Shown: one piece after another, positions 1 through 11,971 of the stretch | Layout of the letters: each line of letters starts with the position of its first letter | Position numbering within the stretch: the first letter of the stretch is position 1 | DNA from: Eonycteris spelaea | Lineage: Eukaryota > Chordata > Mammalia > Chiroptera > Pteropodidae | Assembly (NCBI GenBank): GCA_003508835.1 | Contig: PUFA01000084.1 | Location: 7,130,001-7,194,000 of the forward strand | Direction: 5' to 3' | DNA: 64,000 nt | Notes under the pieces: generated by a model | Told to the model about the DNA's origin: nothing | Databases searched by the model: none | Seen by the model: the letters and a program-made list of their open reading frames with translations, nothing else | Program-made: the position numbers and the translations under genes

Positions 1-1439
1 AAATCTGATTGTAAAAATCAGTGGGGATTCTGGCCATCTGGGTGAGATAGAAGAAACCTGAAAACTCAGGTGTCTCCTGTAAAGGGTCTGCTCACACACT
101 CATTCACTTGCAGACACTCACCCTGGGCTCTGGCGGAGGGTCAGCAGCTTGGGGGGCACAAGAGACATACAGGAAAAGACAGAGTTGTGTAGCATCGGGG
201 CTCCCTCCGGTACACTCTATAGACTGGTGCCATCTTGCCTATGTTGAACCCTCCCCTCTGCATGTTCAATTCTGAATCTGCATTGGCCCAGTGAGATTGG
301 CCAGCTGTACCCTGTGTTCCCCTGAGGCCCCACTCAACCCACAAATTGCCCCTGGCAAGCCCATTCCCAGGCCGCCAGCTCCACCCTGTGCTTTCCTTAG
401 GCTGAGAATTTGACAGCAGCCTTCAATTTGTTTGTGTGGCTTGTGTGTGGCTTGTGCATCCCAGGAGAAACTTTGGATGGTGGGCCACCAGCCCCACCCC
501 CAAGCTACAGTATTCCTTGAACAGATCTTGGGTGTCTGAGAATTCAAGGAAGGCAGCGGCTGGCCTTGTGGCAACTGAAGAGTTTTATGAGAGGACTGAC
601 AACAAAAACTGAATCTCCACTGGCTGAGTAAAACTGGCTCATTTTTACCCTGGTAAATCCCTGGGTCCCCAACCCACCCAGCTCATGTACCACCCAAAGT
701 CTCTTTCAGCTGTGGAGCCTTATGGGAAGCTGGTAGGCAGCCTCAGGCCTTGAGGTGCACTACTCTTTTTGCTAAGCCATCCAAAGACCAGTACTGGGGG
801 TAACCAACCTCAGCTTGCATCATGGTCTCTTTCACTTGCTTCCAGATCCGGCATAGGAAGCAACCATCATTGGATCACTTTGTAGCTCCTACCAGGTATC
901 CCGAGCAATCAAAGGCAGAGGCTGATCTTGGCCGACACAGGAACCCCTCCCAAGGTACCACAGGACCAACATACCTGGAGGATGGCATCAGAGCACACAG
1001 AGCACCACCAGACTAACCCCATAAGCAGCATACCCAAAAGGTGGTCTCAACAGGTACACAAGCCTGCTGGGATGAATGTCCACTCCAAGGAGACAGATCC
1101 TACACAGCAGCTCCTACCTTGTGGCAAATCCTCACAGCCACTCAGACTGAGAGTCAATCCCATCAACTGACATGGCAATAGCAATCTAGACTTAGCTACA
1201 ATAAGAGAACACACACAACCCATGCAAGAAACATGCCCAGGTGATCAGGGAGACTGTAATTGGGCCACACAGGACACCTACTACAAAAGGCCATGTGGCA
1301 AATCTTCCTAATGCATAGACACAAACACAGAGGTAACTAAAATAAGAAAACAAAGAAACATCCTGCAAATGAAACAACAGGAAAAAACTCCAGAAAAAAA
1401 AAAAACTAAATAAAATAAAGGCAAGCAACTTATCAGATA

Positions 1440-2270
1440 CAGAGTTGAAAACACTGGTTATGAGAATGCTCAATGAGCTTAGGGGGAGAATATATGATCA
1501 CAATGAGGACTTCAGCAGAGAGATAGTACATAGAAACCATAAAAAAGAACCATTCAGAAATGAAGGATATAATTACTGAAATGAAGAATATACTAGAAGA
1601 AATAAACAGTAGATTAGATGAAGCAGAGGATTGAATCATTGGATCACTTTGTAGCTCAGAGTTGGAAGACACGATAGCAGAAAACACTCCATCAGAATAG
1701 CAACAAGAAAAACAAATCCAAAAACAATGAGGCTAGTTTGAGTCCTCTGTGACACCATCAAGTGTACCAAAATCATCATTATAAAGGTACCTGAAGGAGG
1801 AGAGAGAGCGAGCCAGGGATTGAGAACCTATTTGAAGAAAGGGTGACAGAAAAATTCCCTAACTTGGGAAAGGAAATAGATATAAAAGTCTATGAAGCAC
1901 AAAAGAGTCCCAAACAAAAAAATCCAAACAGATCCACACTAAGACACATCCTAATTAAAATGCCAAAGGTTAAAGACAGAGAGAGAATCTTAAAAGCGTC
2001 AAGAAAAAGTAGCAAGTTACTTACAAGGGTATTCACATAAGAATGTCAGCTGATTTTTCAACAGAAACTTTTCAGGCCAAAAAGGATTGTTAAGAAATAT
2101 TCAAAGTGATGAAAAAAAACCACCTAAAACCAAGACTCATCTACCCAGGAAAGTTCTCAATTGAAATGGAATGTGAGATAAAGAGCTTTCCAGAAAAAAG
2201 CTAAAAATATTCATCACCAACAAGGTGGTATTACAAAAAATGTTAAGGAAACTTCTGTAAAAAAAGAAGA
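1440..2270 (+). pseudogene. L1 copy A ORF1 remnant (RNA-binding chaperone)
   Basis: ORF1p is the trimeric RNA-binding chaperone of L1. Translation shows coiled-coil-like text near 1560-1625. An open piece at 1843-2040 begins MTEKFPNLGKEI and runs through RHILIKMPKVKDRERILKAS, which is the RRM and start of the C-terminal domain. After a frameshift the text continues as LSADFSTETFQA and then IKSFPEK, the usual end of the C-terminal domain. Several stops and frameshifts are present. A 23-base stretch at 1635-1657 is an exact copy of a piece of this element's own 5' UTR (see findings). Confidence 0.8.
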
Positions 2271-2287
2271 GGGAAAAAACTATAAGT

Positions 2288-5200
2288 ATGAATAATAAAA
2301 TGGCAATAACTATATACCTATTGATAACCACTTTTAATGTAAATGGATTCAACGTTCCAATCAAAAGAAACAGGGTAGTTGAATGGATAAGAAAATAAGA
2401 CCCATGCATATGCTGCCTACAGGAGACCCACTTCAGATCAAATGATACTCACAGACTAAAAGTAAAAGGATGAAAAAAATATCTCATGCAAATGTAAGTG
2501 AATAAAAAAGGTGGGATAGTAATACTTACATCAGACAAAACAGAGTCTATACTAAGAGACAAAGAAGGGCATTACATAATGATAAAGGGGTCAATATAAC
2601 AAGAGTACATAAACTAGTAAACATTTATGCACTTAATATAGGAGCATCTACATATACAGAGTAATTATTGACCTACATAAAAGAAGAGAATGACAGTCAT
2701 ATACACATAGTAGGAGACTTTAATACTACATTAACACCAATGGACAGATCTTCCAGACAGAAAATCTACAAGAAAATAGCAGCCTTAAATGGCACACTAC
2801 ACTATATGGATTTAATTGATATTTTTAGAGCATTTCATCCCAAAGTAGCAGAATATACATTGTTCTTAAGTGCACATGGAACATTTTCCAGGGTAGACCA
2901 TAATAATAAGCCATAAAAAATCTCAATAAATTTAAGAAGGCTGAAATCATATCATCTTCTTCAACCACAATGGTATGAAACTAAAATCAAGTACAAGAAA
3001 AAAAAACCGAAAATGCACAAACACATGAAGGCTAAATCACATGCTACTAAGCAATGAATGAGTTAACAATGAGATCAAGGAAGAAATCAAAAGATACCTA
3101 GAGACAAATAAAAATGGAAACACACAATGACTCAAAATCTATGGGACACAGTGAAAATAGTCCTAAGAGGGAAATTCATAGCAATTTAGGCCTATATCAA
3201 GAAACAAGAAAAATCTCAAATAAACAATTTAACCTTATACTTAAAAGAACTAGAAAAAGAACAGTGAACAAAGCCCAAAGTAAGTAGAAGAAGGAAATAA
3301 TAAAGATCAGAGTGGAAATAAATGAAATAAATGAAAAATAATACAAAAGATCAACTAAACCAAGAGCTGGTTTTTTGAAACACAAAAGCAAAATTGATAA
3401 ACTAACTACATTCATTAAGGAAAAAAAGAGAGAAGACCCAAATAAATAAAATCAGAAATGAAAGAGGAAAGTAACAATAGACTCCACAGAAATACAAAGG
3501 ATTATAAGAAAATCTTATGAGCAATTATATGCCAACAAATTGGACAATGTGGAAGAAATGAAACATACAATCCTAGAAACATACAATCCCCAAGACTGAG
3601 TAAAGAAGAAACAGAAATCAGAACCTACCCATTACCATGATCAAAATCGGATCAGTAATCAAAAAAACTTCCAAAAAGCAGAAGTCCTGGTCCAGTTGTC
3701 TTCATAAGTTAATTTTACCAAACATTCAAAGAAGAATTAACATCTATTCTTCTCAAACTTTTTCAAAAAATTCAAGAAGAGAGAAGGCTCCCAAACTATT
3801 TTTATGAAGCCACCATTACCCTGATTCCAAAACCAAAAACATTTCAAAGAAGAAAACTATAGGCTGATATCACTATGAACACTGACGCAAAAATCCTCAA
3901 CATAATATTAGCAAATCAAATTCAGCAATATATTAAAATATCATACACCATGATCAAGTGGGATTTATTTCTGGGATGCAAGGTTGGTTTACCATCAACA
4001 AATCAATTAATATAATACACCACATAAACAAATTGAAAGATAAAAATCACCTGATCATAAAAATAGATGCAGAAATAGCATTTGACAAAATCTAGCATCC
4101 ATGATAAAAACAGTTAGCAAAGTGGACATAGAAGGAACACACTTCAACATAATATAGGCCATATAAGACAACCCTATAAGTAACATCACACTCAATAGAG
4201 AAAAGTTAAAAGCATGTTCCGTAAGATCAAGAACCAGACAAGGATGTTCATTTTCACCACTTCTATTCGACATAGTTTTGGAAGTCCGTGCTACAGCAAT
4301 CATATAAGAAAAAGAAATAAAAAGGCATCTGAATTGGAAAGGAAGAAGTAAACTGTCATTATTTGCAGATGCCATGATTCTATAAATAGGGAATCCTAAA
4401 GATTTTACCCCCAACTGTTAGAACTGATTAATTAATTTGGTAAAGTAGCAGGATACAAAATTAATTTTCAAAAGTCAGTTGCATTTTTATACACTAACGA
4501 TGAACTATCAGAAAGATAAATTAGGAAAAAATTCCTTTTACAATTGCATCAGAAACAATAAAATACCTAAGAATCAATTTAACCAGGGAGATAAAAATCC
4601 TGTCTCAGAAAGCCATTGAAAAAAGAAAGTGAAGGACATACAAATAAATGGAAGTATACCATGCTCATAGGTAGGAAGAATCAACATCATTAATATGGCC
4701 ATACTACCCAAAACAATCTATAGAGTCAATGCAATCTCTATCAAAATACCAATGGCCTTTTTCAGAGAGCTAGAGAAAATAATTCTAAATTTGAATGGAA
4801 TTATAAAGACCCTGAATAGCCACAGCAATCTTGTGAAAGGAGAACAAAGTTGGAAGTATCACCTAATTTCAAACTACAATGTGTGTAATAATCAAAACAG
4901 CATGGTACTGACATCAATGGAACAGAGAAAAGGGCCCAGAAAAAAAATCCACGCCTATATGGTTATTTAATCTATGACAAAGGGGGCAAAAAATAGACAA
5001 TGTCTTCAACAGAAATAGTATTGGAAAAAACTGGACAGATACATTAAAAAACAATGAAACTGGACAACTTTCTTACACCATATACTAGAACAAACTCAAA
5101 ATGGATTAAAGACTTAAATGTAAAGCCTGAAACCATAAAACTCCTAGAAGAAAACATAGACAGTAAACTCTCTGATATTGCTATTAATAATTTTTTTTTT

Positions 5201-6006
5201 CTGATATATCTTCTCAGGCAAGAGAAACAAAAGAAAAAATAAACAAATGGGGCTACATCAAAACTAAAAACTTTTTGCACAGTAAAAGAAACCATCAATA
5301 AAACAAAAAGACAACCTACAGAATGGGAGAAGACATTTGCCTATGATACATCTGATAAGGGATTAATATCCAAAATCTATAAAGAACTCAACAACAACAA
5401 AAAAATCCAATTAAAAAATGGGCAGAAGACCTGAACAGATATTTCTCCAAAGAGGAAATACAGATGGGCAATAGGTGTATAAAAAGATGTTCAAGATTGC
5501 CAGTTATCAGAGAAATGCAAATTAAAATCACAATTATATCACCTCACACCTGTCAGAATGGCTATCATCAATAAATAATAAGTGTTGGCAAGGATGTGGA
5601 GAAAAGGGAACGCTTGTACACTGTATGCAGGATTGCAAATTGGTATAGCCACTAAAGAAAACAGTTTGGAGGTTTCTAAAAATAGAACTACCTTTTGACT
5701 CAGCAATTGCACTTCTGGAAATTTATCCAAAGAAAACCAAAACACTAATTCTTAAGATTTATGCACCTCTGTGTTCACTGCAGTATTATTCACAATAGCC
5801 AAGATATGGAAACAGCCTAAGTATCCATCAATAGATGATTGAATAAAGTTATGGTACATATATACGATGAAATATTTCTCAGCCATAAAAAGTGAAATCT
5901 TGCCATTTGCAATGATATGGATAAACCTACAGGGCATTATGCTGAATGAAATAAGTCAGACAGAGAAAGATAAATATCACATTATTTCACTTATATGCAG
6001 AATCTA
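2288..6006 (+). pseudogene. L1 copy A ORF2 remnant (endonuclease and reverse transcriptase)
   Basis: ORF2p supplies the endonuclease and reverse transcriptase of L1. In pieces one can read the endonuclease start (FNVNGFNVPIKRNRVVEWIRK across frame breaks, then LQETHF), the endonuclease core GDFNTTLTPMDRSSRQ and AEYTLFLSAHGTFSR near 2710-2900, the RT block [12 protein letters not shown] near 4065-4095, and the RT active-site block LFADAMIL at about 4359-4382. The second catalytic Asp of FADD is changed to Ala. The C-terminus ISLICRI ends at 6004-6006. The roughly 1,240-codon span is close to the family norm of about 1,275. The copy is riddled with stops and dead. Confidence 0.85.
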
Positions 6007-6330
6007 AGGAACAAAAGAAATGAACAAACTAAACAAAAACGGACTCACAGATACAGAGAACAAACTGCCAGAGGGGAGGGGGATTGGGAGGCTGGGTGAA
6101 AAAGATGAAGAGATAAAGATGTACAAATTAGTAGCTACAGAATAGTTATGGGGATGTAGAGTACAGTATAGAGAATATAGTCAACAATATTGTAAGAACT
6201 ATGTATAGGTGGTACTTGACTAATCGGGGGATTCGCTTCATAAATTATATAAATGTCCAACCACTGTACTGTATATCTGAAACTAATATGAAATTTTAAA
6301 AATCTGAAAATTGAAAAAATAATGAACAAT

Positions 6331-7640
6331 GACAGTATGAATGATCGAAAAGACAAAAACCAGTAATGGCTTTATTAGTTTTTTTCATTGCTTTGTTTTC
6401 ATGTATCTGGGCAGAAATCCTTGGCCTTTTTACAGATCATGTTGGTATTTAAGGGAATGTTATTATTCTCAGTATCATTTTGCTATAAAATGATAGGGTG
6501 GAATGGAGACAGATTAATTTCTCTGTGCAGCCCCATTGACCTATTCACTTGGTCTACATGTGTGTTCATTATAAGGAGTAAGAGCAAGAAATGTAACTTT
6601 TCCCTATATTTTTCTCTATTTCTACATTTTTCTATAATACAAATATGTAAGAAATGTGCATTTCGCTCTATTTTTCTTTAACCGAACTTTATTTTATTTC
6701 ATGTTGCCTCCAGCTAGAGTTAGAGATGGCTTTAGTCAATGTCGCATTATCTCTGTCAGTTCAGCCCCCTGCTACCCCAATGCGTCACAATTGTCCCAAT
6801 CTCTGGCACTGCATTTACATTCCAGGGAGTTTACATACTGCCAAGCCGTGGGACAGGGCTACTGATCCTTGGTTACAAACATCTAGCTATGCTGGCATTC
6901 CAAACTAAGGCTGCTGTGTTCCCGTTGAGTTATCGGGATCATCTGTCTGTACAGTTAAATCTTGTGCTCATAGATGTTCTCTCTCATTCTCCCGATTCCA
7001 TACTCCTGGATTCTCCCTGTGATAGCCAAAGGGAAATTCTACGAGGCTTTCTGCCTAGACTCTCATATATCTATCCATCTCTGTTTCACTGTTATCTTGC
7101 AATGATGGGTAGGCTAGCCTCTTATCACAGTCAACCCCACCCCAAGGGAGCAAGGCACAGGTGCTTTCTGTTCTTGGATTTTAACATCTATGTGTAAATT
7201 CTATTTACCATCCTCTTGAACTTCCCACTCCTGGAGGGGATGAGTACAGGGCCTCCTTTTCAGGACACTCAAACACTTAGGCGCTTGCTATTTTAAAACA
7301 CTTTTAGAACTAAAAAGTCTTATTTGGCATTTTAATTTTCCACCATCATTTTTTACACCATCATGCCTCTCTCTCAAGTGAAAATCCAAATTTTAGCAAA
7401 GGCCATAATGATAAATGCAAAATGGATTGGCTCCCATAGTGAAAATCTGTTTTAAGACAAGAGAGAAAGCAGACACACACCAAAACACAAGATGTATGAA
7501 GTGGGAGCCAGCAATGTTTAAGAAACAAAGACAGTGATTGAGGCAAAGGGAATTTGAAGAAAAGCTTTGCTATTAAATATATACATATTTGCTCTGGCTG
7601 ACTTAAGCAGAAATAATAGATGTGTCAGCTAGGACAAATG
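6331..7640. other. Unassigned sequence, CD200 intron 1
   Basis: I recognise no repeat or exon here. It holds the longest open frame in the window, plus strand 6739-7197 (152 codons, starting MSHYLCQFSPLL). There is no recognisable domain, no convincing splice context and no homology I can name. A chance frame in a moderately GC-richer stretch is the simplest reading. Confidence 0.4.
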
Positions 7641-7644
7641 CTTC

Positions 7645-7765
7645 TAAGATGGATGAAAAATAATAGTATCGACCTCTTTTAAAAAGACTAAATGAGGTAG
7701 TATTTGTAAAGCTCTTAGAATAGTGACTGATACAAATAACCACTAAATAAATGTTGGTATCTCAT
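7645..7765 (+). repeat. MIR SINE remnant
   Basis: The text aatgaggtagtatttgtaaagctcttagaatagtgactgatacaaataaccactaaataaatgttg (7692-7755, quoted in parts here) follows the 3' half of MIR, with its TAAAGCNCTTAGAACAGTGCCTGG core. Divergence is high, as expected for a family shared by all mammals. Confidence 0.75.
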
Positions 7766-8029
7766 TGGGTTACTATGAGTTTCACGGATTTAAGGCACTT
7801 TATACAGCGCCTAAGAAATAATAAATACCAATATGTTTTACGTAGCTAACAAAAATCATTAATCGAATCATATACAGACAGTACAATAACAGAAATGGAA
7901 AAGTCCACTTCTTTTGCCAAGAGGGACAGGCTGATAGCTGCCCATTTGCTAGCTACACCGCCCCTATAGATACCTCTTCCCCTGAAAATTTATAGGTCCA
8001 AACCCTAATCCCGCCGCATGGATGTGGAA

Positions 8030-8150
8030 AAAATTAACCTCTCTACCTGTTTCTTCATTTGTAAAATCAGGTAATAATTCCTCTTTTGAAGGATAGCTAT
8101 GAAGATTAAGAGCATCTGGTATCCAGTAAACATTAGCTCAATGGTCACCA
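8030..8150 (+). repeat. MIR SINE remnant
   Basis: The piece 'ctgtttcttcatttgtaaaa' at about 8047-8066 followed by a gap-rich 3' half matches the MIR central core (TTTCCTCATCTGTAAAATGGG). It is an old, diverged copy in the same orientation as the MIR 300 bases upstream. Confidence 0.7.
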
Positions 8151-8214
8151 TTCTCCTTTGTTAATAAAGGTATCAAAGTAACTGGTTTTGTGGTCTTACC
8201 AATAAACTATGTAC

Positions 8215-8345
8215 TAAAAAAAAACCTTGAGGCATTACTTGTATTTGGATTTCAATTTTTTACTGTTTTATTATTGTTATTATTTTGTTAATTATTTGTT
8301 ATTATTTTATTAAATATTTGTTATTTTTTATTAATTATACCAATG
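8215..8345. repeat. AT-rich low-complexity tract
   Basis: An A run is followed by irregular TTATTATTTT-type units (about 8268-8340). It is simple sequence with no coding potential. Confidence 0.8.
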
Positions 8346-8879
8346 TAAATGAAAAATTCTCCCCTTCATTTTGTCATGCATCCAGATCCTGAATAAACAA
8401 AATGTCTCTCTTAAATACCCTGAGTTTTAACCCCGAATTATCTGATCCTTTATGACTTCCCAGGCAAAGGCCCAGAGGATGGAGGAAGGATCCAGAGCCT
8501 CAAGGAGGGAGCAATCTCTCCTGGGAGAGTGAATTCCTAATTTTGCAGCCCCACTCCAGTTGCTGGTGTCACAGGGAGCCCAAACGGCACCTGCTATCCT
8601 CTTTCCTTCTTGGGGCATTTAAAAATAGAATATCTTTTCTCAGCCTTTCAGCCAGAGCCAGTGGCCTCTCTGCCAGCCTGCCTAGAGGCCCCTTCCCATC
8701 CAGTTCCTCTCCGAGGATGACAATAATCTCAGGAGAAGCATCTTCGTAGCCCCCGCCTAGCAGCATCCTTTTCCCAGGGCGTTGGGACATAATGGGGCTG
8801 CCATGAACTGCCTGGAAACTACCCTTCAGAAGACAAAATCCGCTTCTTAAGCTCTGAAAGGAAAGCCCTTGCAGAAAGA

Positions 8880-9210
8880 CCAAACCAGACTTGGGTGAGC
8901 CACGGCATGGCGCGCTCAGCCCTCCGCCGCTTCTAGCCACCCGCACGCCCAGCCTGCGCCCTCCTTCCCAAGCCTGGCCCCACTCACCGGCTTTTCCATC
9001 CTCGCTCGCGGTTGCGGGGTGGCCAGCTTCAACTGGAAAGCACAGGGTATCTCACGCCGTACCATGCTGCGCACCTCGAGCTCTACGGAGTGATTTCAGC
9101 TGTAACAAAGACTGCGGCTCAGCTCCCTCTCCTCTCTCTTGCTGGCCACAGCGCCACGCCTCCGCCCACTCCAAGTCTGGTTATACACCCATTTACGCTC
9201 ACTACAAACT
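8880..9210. promoter_or_regulatory. CD200: CpG-rich promoter of CD200 (minus strand)
   Basis: This is the only stretch in the 64 kb with many CpGs (for example gcgcgctc, ccgccgc, ctcgctcgcgg). Reading the minus strand, there is a GC box (GGGCGG at 9167-9162) and a TATA-like TATAAC at 9185-9180. A start site near 9150 would fit both. It immediately precedes the short first exon. The position relative to SLC9C1 (divergent, about 30 kb apart) fits the mammalian CD200 promoter. The start site is inferred, not seen. Confidence 0.6.
8988..9150 (-). CDS. CD200: CD200 exon 1: 5' UTR and first codons
   Basis: CD200 (OX-2) is a two-Ig-domain membrane glycoprotein that restrains myeloid cells through CD200R. 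On the minus strand an ATG at 8999-8997 opens four codons, M-E-K-P, and meets a strong splice donor (CCG|GTGAGTGG, exon end 8988). From memory, human CD200 exon 1 ends after M-E-R-L, so the very short coding start and its context match. The CpG promoter just upstream and the divergent arrangement with SLC9C1 support the call. A second ATG at 9065-9063 is in frame, 22 codons upstream, with no stop between. The exon with the rest of the signal peptide was not found to the left, so it should lie beyond position 1. The 5' end (about 9150) is estimated from the TATA-like box. The alternative is the first exon of another gene at this position. Confidence 0.55.
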
Positions 9211-9239
9211 ACGCAGGTGATTTCCGATTGAGTAGCGCT

Positions 9240-10195
9240 TTTAAATGCCAATTTTTAATCAATCGTCCTGTCCTGTGGTGGGAATATTTTTCATTGTTCA
9301 GAGGGGGCGATTGGTGAAACTGAGTAAGTGAAAAAACATAGGCTTTTTTCAACCTTCCTATGATAAAGACAAAGAGAAACAAGAAATGCAGAGTAGGTGA
9401 GGAGACAGGAATTAACTGCGTTAGCGTTAAGCAGCTGTTAAGCAGCCACGTAGAAAATAAAGATTTTTTAGAAATGTTATTCAGTCTCCCAGATGTTAGC
9501 CATGAAATAAAAAATGGTTTGAAGCTAAATTTAACCAATACACACTTTTAAAAAACAAATGTACATTTATTTTTATCCAAAATCAAATTATATATTCAAG
9601 CAATCAATTCTGTAATAAGCTCTCCTTTCATAATGTGACTGTTGTTTCTTTCTTTCTTTACTGCGAGAAATTTCCTTCCAATCGTATTAATGATTCTTCT
9701 TATTTTAGCAAGTTACAGAATTTAAGGCCCTTAAGAAAAGAAAGACAAACAGGTCTACGAAAAGTTCACCTCTTGAAGCCTTCTCTATTTTCCTACTACC
9801 ACTTCTGACAAAGTTCTGGGACAGGGCCTTTATTTAAGGATCCTGTAGGATCCTTAAGGGCTGTAAGTAGAAGTCTGTAAATAATAAAATGGCTGAATAT
9901 TTTCTGAAAATCAGAAATATGAAATGCGCCTATTGAAAGGACTTAAATACTCATAAGGTGTCAAACAGGATACATAAGAGAAAGCCAACGTATAGAAATA
10001 TTATAGTATACTTAAGATCAAATTAAGAAAATCAAAGAGAATTTCTAAAAGCTTCAAAATGTAAAGACAGATACGCAAAGGAAAAAGAATCAGAGTGGCA
10101 TTAACTCATGGAAGACCATGAGTTAATTTTTAGTGTTTGGCGGAGGGGGGAGGAGCGCAACAACTTTGAATTCCACTTTGTCTTTTATAAATATT
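9240..10195. other. Unassigned sequence upstream of CD200 with two perfect hairpins
   Basis: There is no gene or clear repeat. It contains two perfect inverted repeats. One, at 9834-9857, has 11-bp arms and a 2-base spacer around GGATCC. The other, at 10100-10127, has 12-bp arms and spacer AAGA. Confidence 0.5.
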
Positions 10196-10199
10196 GCTA

Positions 10200-10800
10200 C
10201 ATGGGTATATTTTATTTCAAAAAAACTTTTAACTTTTAAATTATATGTATCATTTATAGAGGAAAATACAATATATCATAAGTATACAACTTGAGTTGTA
10301 AATATACTTACCTACCCAGAAGCAGATAAAAAAATATATATATTACTAGCTCTTCAGAGCCTCTCTTACTCCCTTTGCCTACCCTTTCTGTCACCATCCT
10401 CCAAACACTCTTCTACTTTTAACATCATAGACTAGGCTTGCCTGTTTGTGGACTTTATATAAATGACATAGAGTATATCCTCATTTGTATCTAGATTCTT
10501 TCACTCAACAGTAGGTTTGAAAAATTCTTCCATGTTATTGCATGTAGTTGTAGTTTATCTGTTCTCACTGCTGTATATTACCCCATTCTGTAAGTATTGT
10601 ATACCACATTTATTCATCTATTTTAATATTAATGGACATTTCATTATTTTCCAGTTTGAGTTTATTTCTAGTAGTGGTGCTATAAACATTCTTATATATG
10701 ACTTCATAAGCATATCTGTTCCATTCTGTCACATTATTTTTGCCAGCTATATCTTTACTATTGCTTTATTTTTATTATTTCCTTATTTTTTTTTAAACGT
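10200..10800 (-). mobile_element. Old L1 3' fragment
   Basis: Plus-strand text such as 'gactttatataaatgacata', 'tttcactcaacag', 'ccatgttattgcatgtag' and 'aatggacatttcattatttt' is the complement of the 3' end of an old L1 (L1M type), read on the minus strand. It is highly diverged and noncoding. Confidence 0.7.
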
Positions 10801-11299
10801 GTAGATGATTTTTGTAGAGGCTATTTTGCTGGACCTAAATTTTTTAAATCTACTGAAAGACTGTCATAGATAATATGAGCAAAATTTTATAGAATGATAG
10901 CATGAAACACAGATTTTGTCGAGCATATAATTCTCAGAAAATGTATTACATCAAGATTATCCTTGAAGACATTTTAGAAAAAAGTATTCTTGAAAAAAAG
11001 AAAAACAAATCCAGGAAGATGCTGTATAGAAAGATATATAGAAAGGATAAATAATTTATCAAAAATTTTAAATGTCTAAAAAAGGCAAGGAAGGTCCCCC
11101 AAATTAAAAATAATTTAATAATTTAGTAAATAATTAAGTACTTCAGACATACATGGAAGTGGGAAATGGGTTAGGAAAAGAGATTATGAAAGGTAAGTGA
11201 GAATTCTGCCAAGGTGTATTATGTCTAAGAAATTGACAATAAAGATAAATATAAGTATTGTACTTTGTAAGTTAGGAAAATATCAGAATAGCATAAATT

Positions 11300-11971
11300 A
11301 TAGACGCAAACTGCAGAAGAATATTTAACCTAATGAAAGAAAGTATAGGAGTAAAAAGAAAAAATTACTAAAATGAAATAGGAAAGTTAAACATAAAATG
11401 GAAAAACATCCGATTATATCAGCAATTGCAATATACAAATAGGTTAAAAAAAAACACAAAAGATAGAGACTTGAGGTACAGAAGAATAAACAAAAGAAGA
11501 AAATAAAGTCTCTACCATCATGGAGCATGAACATTGTTTTAAAAATTCTTTGGAAAAGAAGAAATTTGCTCATATAACTTAAAATTTTGCACAAAATGAC
11601 ATTTAAAATTCTTGGACAAATATAAGGAGCACTAAGAGCAAATTTAGCATCTTAACTATATCAGATACCAATGTTAAGCAAGAGAAGCAGTAAGTCGATG
11701 AAATAAGAGAGACAGATATAATAAAACTAATGGCAAGAAATAAAAAAAAAATTAAATAACATAAAAAGATTTTTTCTAGAGATAATTAAACAAACCCATT
11801 GCAAAATTTACTAAAAAAAAAAATGGAAAAAAACAATATAAAATGAAATAGGAGGACTAATAATAACATAACAAATAAAAAATAACAAGAGAATATTATG
11901 AACACTTATATCAATTTGATAATGTATACAAATTACAAAAGTGATAAATTTATTAAAAATTTTTAAATTGA
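11300..11971 (+). mobile_element. L1 copy E (oldest of the nest), left segment
   Basis: A-rich diverged ORF2 text on the plus strand, of the type 'gagaatattatgaacactta' and 'aatttgataatgtataca', corresponds to L1 ORF2 before the RT domain. It stops at 11971 where copy C begins and resumes at about 18765 with the next part of ORF2 ('gccaaaaactgatagatcca'). The left edge is vague; 10860-11300 is A-rich and may also belong to it. Confidence 0.65.

Larger units (their letters stand above)
1..6330 (+). mobile_element. LINE-1 copy A, near full length, decayed
   Basis: The window opens inside a GC-richer L1 5' UTR (about 1-1400). It is followed by ORF1 remnants (about 1440-2270), ORF2 remnants (about 2288-6006) and a 3' UTR ending in an A-rich tail near 6330. 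Order and spacing are those of a complete mammalian L1, with only the extreme 5' end possibly outside the window. Both ORFs carry many stops and frameshifts, so the copy cannot code for a working retrotransposon. It lies in what should be CD200 intron 1, antisense to that gene. The 3' UTR resembles laurasiatherian L1 3' ends. Target-site duplications could not be checked because the left edge is missing. Confidence 0.9.

Noticed and set aside
8569..8946. 125-codon minus-strand frame next to the CpG island
   Set aside because: It lies just inside CD200 intron 1 in GC-rich DNA, where stops are rare. No domain, no splice signals and no family likeness.
8891..9317. Plus-strand frames across the CpG island (109 and 101 codons)
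   Set aside because: Opposite strand of the CD200 promoter and first exon; composition-driven open frames without any recognisable domain.
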